The notes under the pieces: generated by a model
What the model was told of the DNA's origin: nothing
Seen by the model: only the letters and a program-made list of their open reading frames with translations
Database searches by the model: none
Made by a program: the position numbers and the translations under genes
Shown here: in pieces, positions 4,889-6,076 of the stretch
Numbering within the stretch: the first letter of the stretch is position 1
Layout: each line of letters starts with the position of its first letter
Assembly: GCA_934096025.1 (NCBI GenBank)
Contig: CAKOLP010000062.1
Coordinates: forward strand, 1-6,076
Length of the DNA stretch: 6,076 nt
From: an uncultured Bacilli bacterium
GTDB taxonomy: Bacteria > Bacillota_I > Bacilli_A > RF39 > UBA660
Direction of reading: 5' to 3'

Positions 4889-5722
4889 TTATTTCTTTAG
4901 TCTTCTTCCAAAATTTTCTGTAATTTCCTCCGCAAGAGGGCCAAAATCAAAGCCTCTAAAACGCTTTCTAAAACTGTCTGCTATTTCTAAAGCAAAATTC
5001 GTAACACTAATATAACAATCAAATCTAGATAATACACCAGCACTATATAACCCCAATTGTTTATTACTATATGTTAAAACTAAAAAATTATATACATCGT
5101 TAATATAAAAACGCTTTTCAAAAACCAAAGATGTGTTTTCATAAAAATAATCTAAACCATTAATAAAATCCACAATTTTGTCTTCAGCTCGTAAATAAAA
5201 TTTACCTAAGGTATATTCCCCAACTATTTTTTCTAAATACTCCATTATAAGTTCATATACGCTTTTTTTAATATCTTTATTAAAATACCTTCTCTCAAGT
5301 AAACTAGTATAACCCTCATTTAAACCATATCCAATATTTATATTTCTTTCTTGTTGCCAAAAACCACAAAAATATCTCTTATTTTTTTCTGTTGTACTTG
5401 CCAGATGCAATAATTCATGGTTTACCGTGCTTACAAAATTTTTTTGTTTAATTAAAATCTCATTTTTAGAAGGAAAATACATCCCATCAGATGCATATAA
5501 TTTTTTTCTATCCTCTAAAGAAAATATACCAGGAAACCTAATCTTTATGCTTATTATATTATTATACAAATTATCTAAATCTCTACTATCAAAATTATTT
5601 TCTAAAACATTTAAAAAATACAATAAATTTAAATAAAATTCATTTTGAACTAACTGAGTTTTATCAAATTTTTCCAAGGAATCCATTGTTTCTGCTTTTT
5701 TTACTTCTTCAATTCTATACAT
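4889..5722 (-). CDS. Putative cytosolic zinc metalloprotease-like protein (HELLH ... NEG)
   Basis: I cannot name a family for this 277-aa protein, but it carries a convincing zinc-peptidase core. VNHELLHLAS (100-109) holds the HExxH motif, with His102 and His106 as metal ligands and Glu103 as the catalytic base. NEGYTSLLERRYF (135-147) lies about 30 residues later, so Glu136 could be the third ligand, as in gluzincin-like enzymes. The preceding stretch, MYFPSKNEILIKQ (81-93), looks like the edge strand leading into the active-site helix. The N-terminal 60 residues and residues 150-277 are predicted mostly helical, rich in aromatic and charged residues. There is no signal peptide, lipobox or membrane span, so it should act in the cytosol. 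The start at 5722 has GGGGG (5731-5727) 4 nt upstream and a promoter-like sequence further back. Substrate and activity are unknown. The HTH-module gene follows 90 nt downstream on the same strand. Confidence 0.85.
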   Translation of the reverse strand: MYRIEEVKKAETMDSLEKFDKTQLVQNEFYLNLLYFLNVLENNFDSRDLDNLYNNIISIKIRFPGIFSLEDRKKLYASDGMYFPSKNEILIKQKNFVSTVNHELLHLASTTEKNKRYFCGFWQQERNINIGYGLNEGYTSLLERRYFNKDIKKSVYELIMEYLEKIVGEYTLGKFYLRAEDKIVDFINGLDYFYENTSLVFEKRFYINDVYNFLVLTYSNKQLGLYSAGVLSRFDCYISVTNFALEIADSFRKRFRGFDFGPLAEEITENFGRRLKK

Positions 5723-5743
5723 AAAACCCCCATAATATGCAAT

Positions 5744-5772
5744 ATATTAACATACACATAATAAATTGTCTA
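5744..5772 (-). promoter_or_regulatory. Candidate extended -10 promoter of the metalloprotease-like gene
   Basis: TAGACA (5772-5767, 5 of 6) and TAATAT (5749-5744, 4 of 6) are 17 nt apart, with TGT directly before the -10 (extended -10 element). Transcription would start near 5737, giving a leader of about 14 nt. The upstream terminator at 5809-5832 makes an independent promoter here likely. Confidence 0.5.
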
Positions 5773-5808
5773 TATTTTTTTTATTCAAAATTTTATATAT
5801 TCTGACAT

Positions 5809-5832
5809 AAAAAAAGAGTCAAATTGACTCTT
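5809..5832 (-). terminator. Intrinsic terminator after the acidic protein gene
   Basis: AAGAGTCA (5832-5825) pairs perfectly with TGACTCTT (5821-5814) around an ATT loop, and the T-run continues to 5809. The stem begins inside the TAA stop codon (5833-5831), so the terminator abuts the gene with no spacer. Confidence 0.85.
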
Positions 5833-6076
5833 AAATATCTTCCGGTAAATTGTTAATGAACTTATTAACATTGTTCGTAAATAGTGGCAATAATTGTGCT
5901 AATAAATCTTTATCTTCAATTATTTCCGCAAAATTTTCATCATTTTCATTTACTACTGAAAAACATATATATTTATCACTAGGTTCTTCTTCTTCATTTA
6001 ATACAACTGCCATAAAATAATCAGTATCTTCAAAATTAACTTTTTCTAATATTAAACTATTTGAACCATCTTCTAA
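5831..6076 (-). CDS. Small acidic protein, C-terminal fragment (possibly DUF1292/YrzB-like), cut by window edge
   Basis: The frame is open from the right edge to TAA at 5831, giving 81 residues whose true start lies outside. A methionine at 6013 could be taken as a start, but the frame continues upstream with similar protein-like sequence (LEDGSNSLILEKVNFEDTDY), and no ribosome site precedes it. The fragment alternates short strands and acidic turns: LEDGS..LILEKV, DYFMAVVLNEEEEPSDKYICF, ENFAEIIEDKDLLAQLLPLF. A helical C terminus (NNVNKFINNLPEDI) follows. This resembles the small acidic DUF1292 class of Bacillota (a beta-rich core, then a glutamate/aspartate segment and a final helix), but the match is by eye and weak. 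It is soluble, with no cysteine cluster or membrane segment. It is closed by a strong terminator that overlaps its stop codon. Confidence 0.75.
   Translation of the reverse strand, partial: LEDGSNSLILEKVNFEDTDYFMAVVLNEEEEPSDKYICFSVVNENDENFAEIIEDKDLLAQLLPLFTNNVNKFINNLPEDI

Noticed and set aside
4870..4891. Stem AAGTTTTAT / ATTATACTT just after the metalloprotease stop
   Set aside because: Two mismatches in nine pairs, and the following bases (TACAAG) lack a T-tract, so it is not a credible terminator.
1..6076. Use of TGA as tryptophan (Mycoplasma-type code)
   Set aside because: rsmH terminates at TGA at the expected length, and tryptophans such as the DPWG of the SPFH protein are TGG, so the standard code applies.
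1..6076. Mobile element, CRISPR array, tRNA or rRNA
   Set aside because: No transposase, terminal repeats, regularly spaced repeats or cloverleaf/rRNA-like sequence was seen on either strand. The gaps between genes are all about 110 bases or less.

Overview
The window is very AT-rich, and every supportable gene lies on the minus strand. It reads as chromosome of a low-GC Bacillota (Firmicutes) relative with strong Shine-Dalgarno sites, GGAGG or AAGGAG type. TGA acts as a stop (it ends rsmH) and tryptophan is TGG, so this is the standard bacterial code and not the Mycoplasma/Spiroplasma code. The compact genes and the style of the unknown proteins fit an uncultured gut-type lineage near the Mollicutes/Erysipelotrichia. 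That placement is inference.

In transcription order (right to left), the window opens with the C-terminal 81 codons of a small acidic protein (5831-6076), possibly DUF1292-like, closed by a clear intrinsic terminator. Next is a 277-aa cytosolic protein with an HELLH zinc-protease motif and a downstream NEG motif (4889-5722). After that comes a 335-aa protein (3791-4798) with a probable N-terminal winged helix-turn-helix and a 68-residue module present twice. An NfeD-like membrane protein (3306-3728) and a QmcA-type SPFH/stomatin protein (2395-3303) form a tight two-gene operon that ends in an AT-rich terminator (2347-2378).

The left part is the start of the dcw (division and cell wall) cluster in canonical order: mraZ, rsmH (mraW), an FtsL-like protein, and the N-terminal 212 codons of an FtsI/PBP2-type transpeptidase that runs off the left edge. 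The genes overlap or sit 3-4 nt apart, so they should be co-transcribed and partly translationally coupled. Upstream of mraZ are three GTGG boxes at exact 10-bp spacing. They match the known MraZ operator architecture, and the third box is also the mraZ ribosome binding site.

The dcw part and the NfeD-SPFH pair are conserved housekeeping. The least explained part is the neighbouring pair of metalloprotease-like protein and HTH-plus-duplicated-module protein. Two gene starts are moved here from the longest open frame: rsmH to 1856 and mraZ to 2286, both on ribosome-site and family grounds. No RNA genes, CRISPR arrays, insertion sequences or attachment sites were seen, and no stretch above 300 bases lacks a gene.
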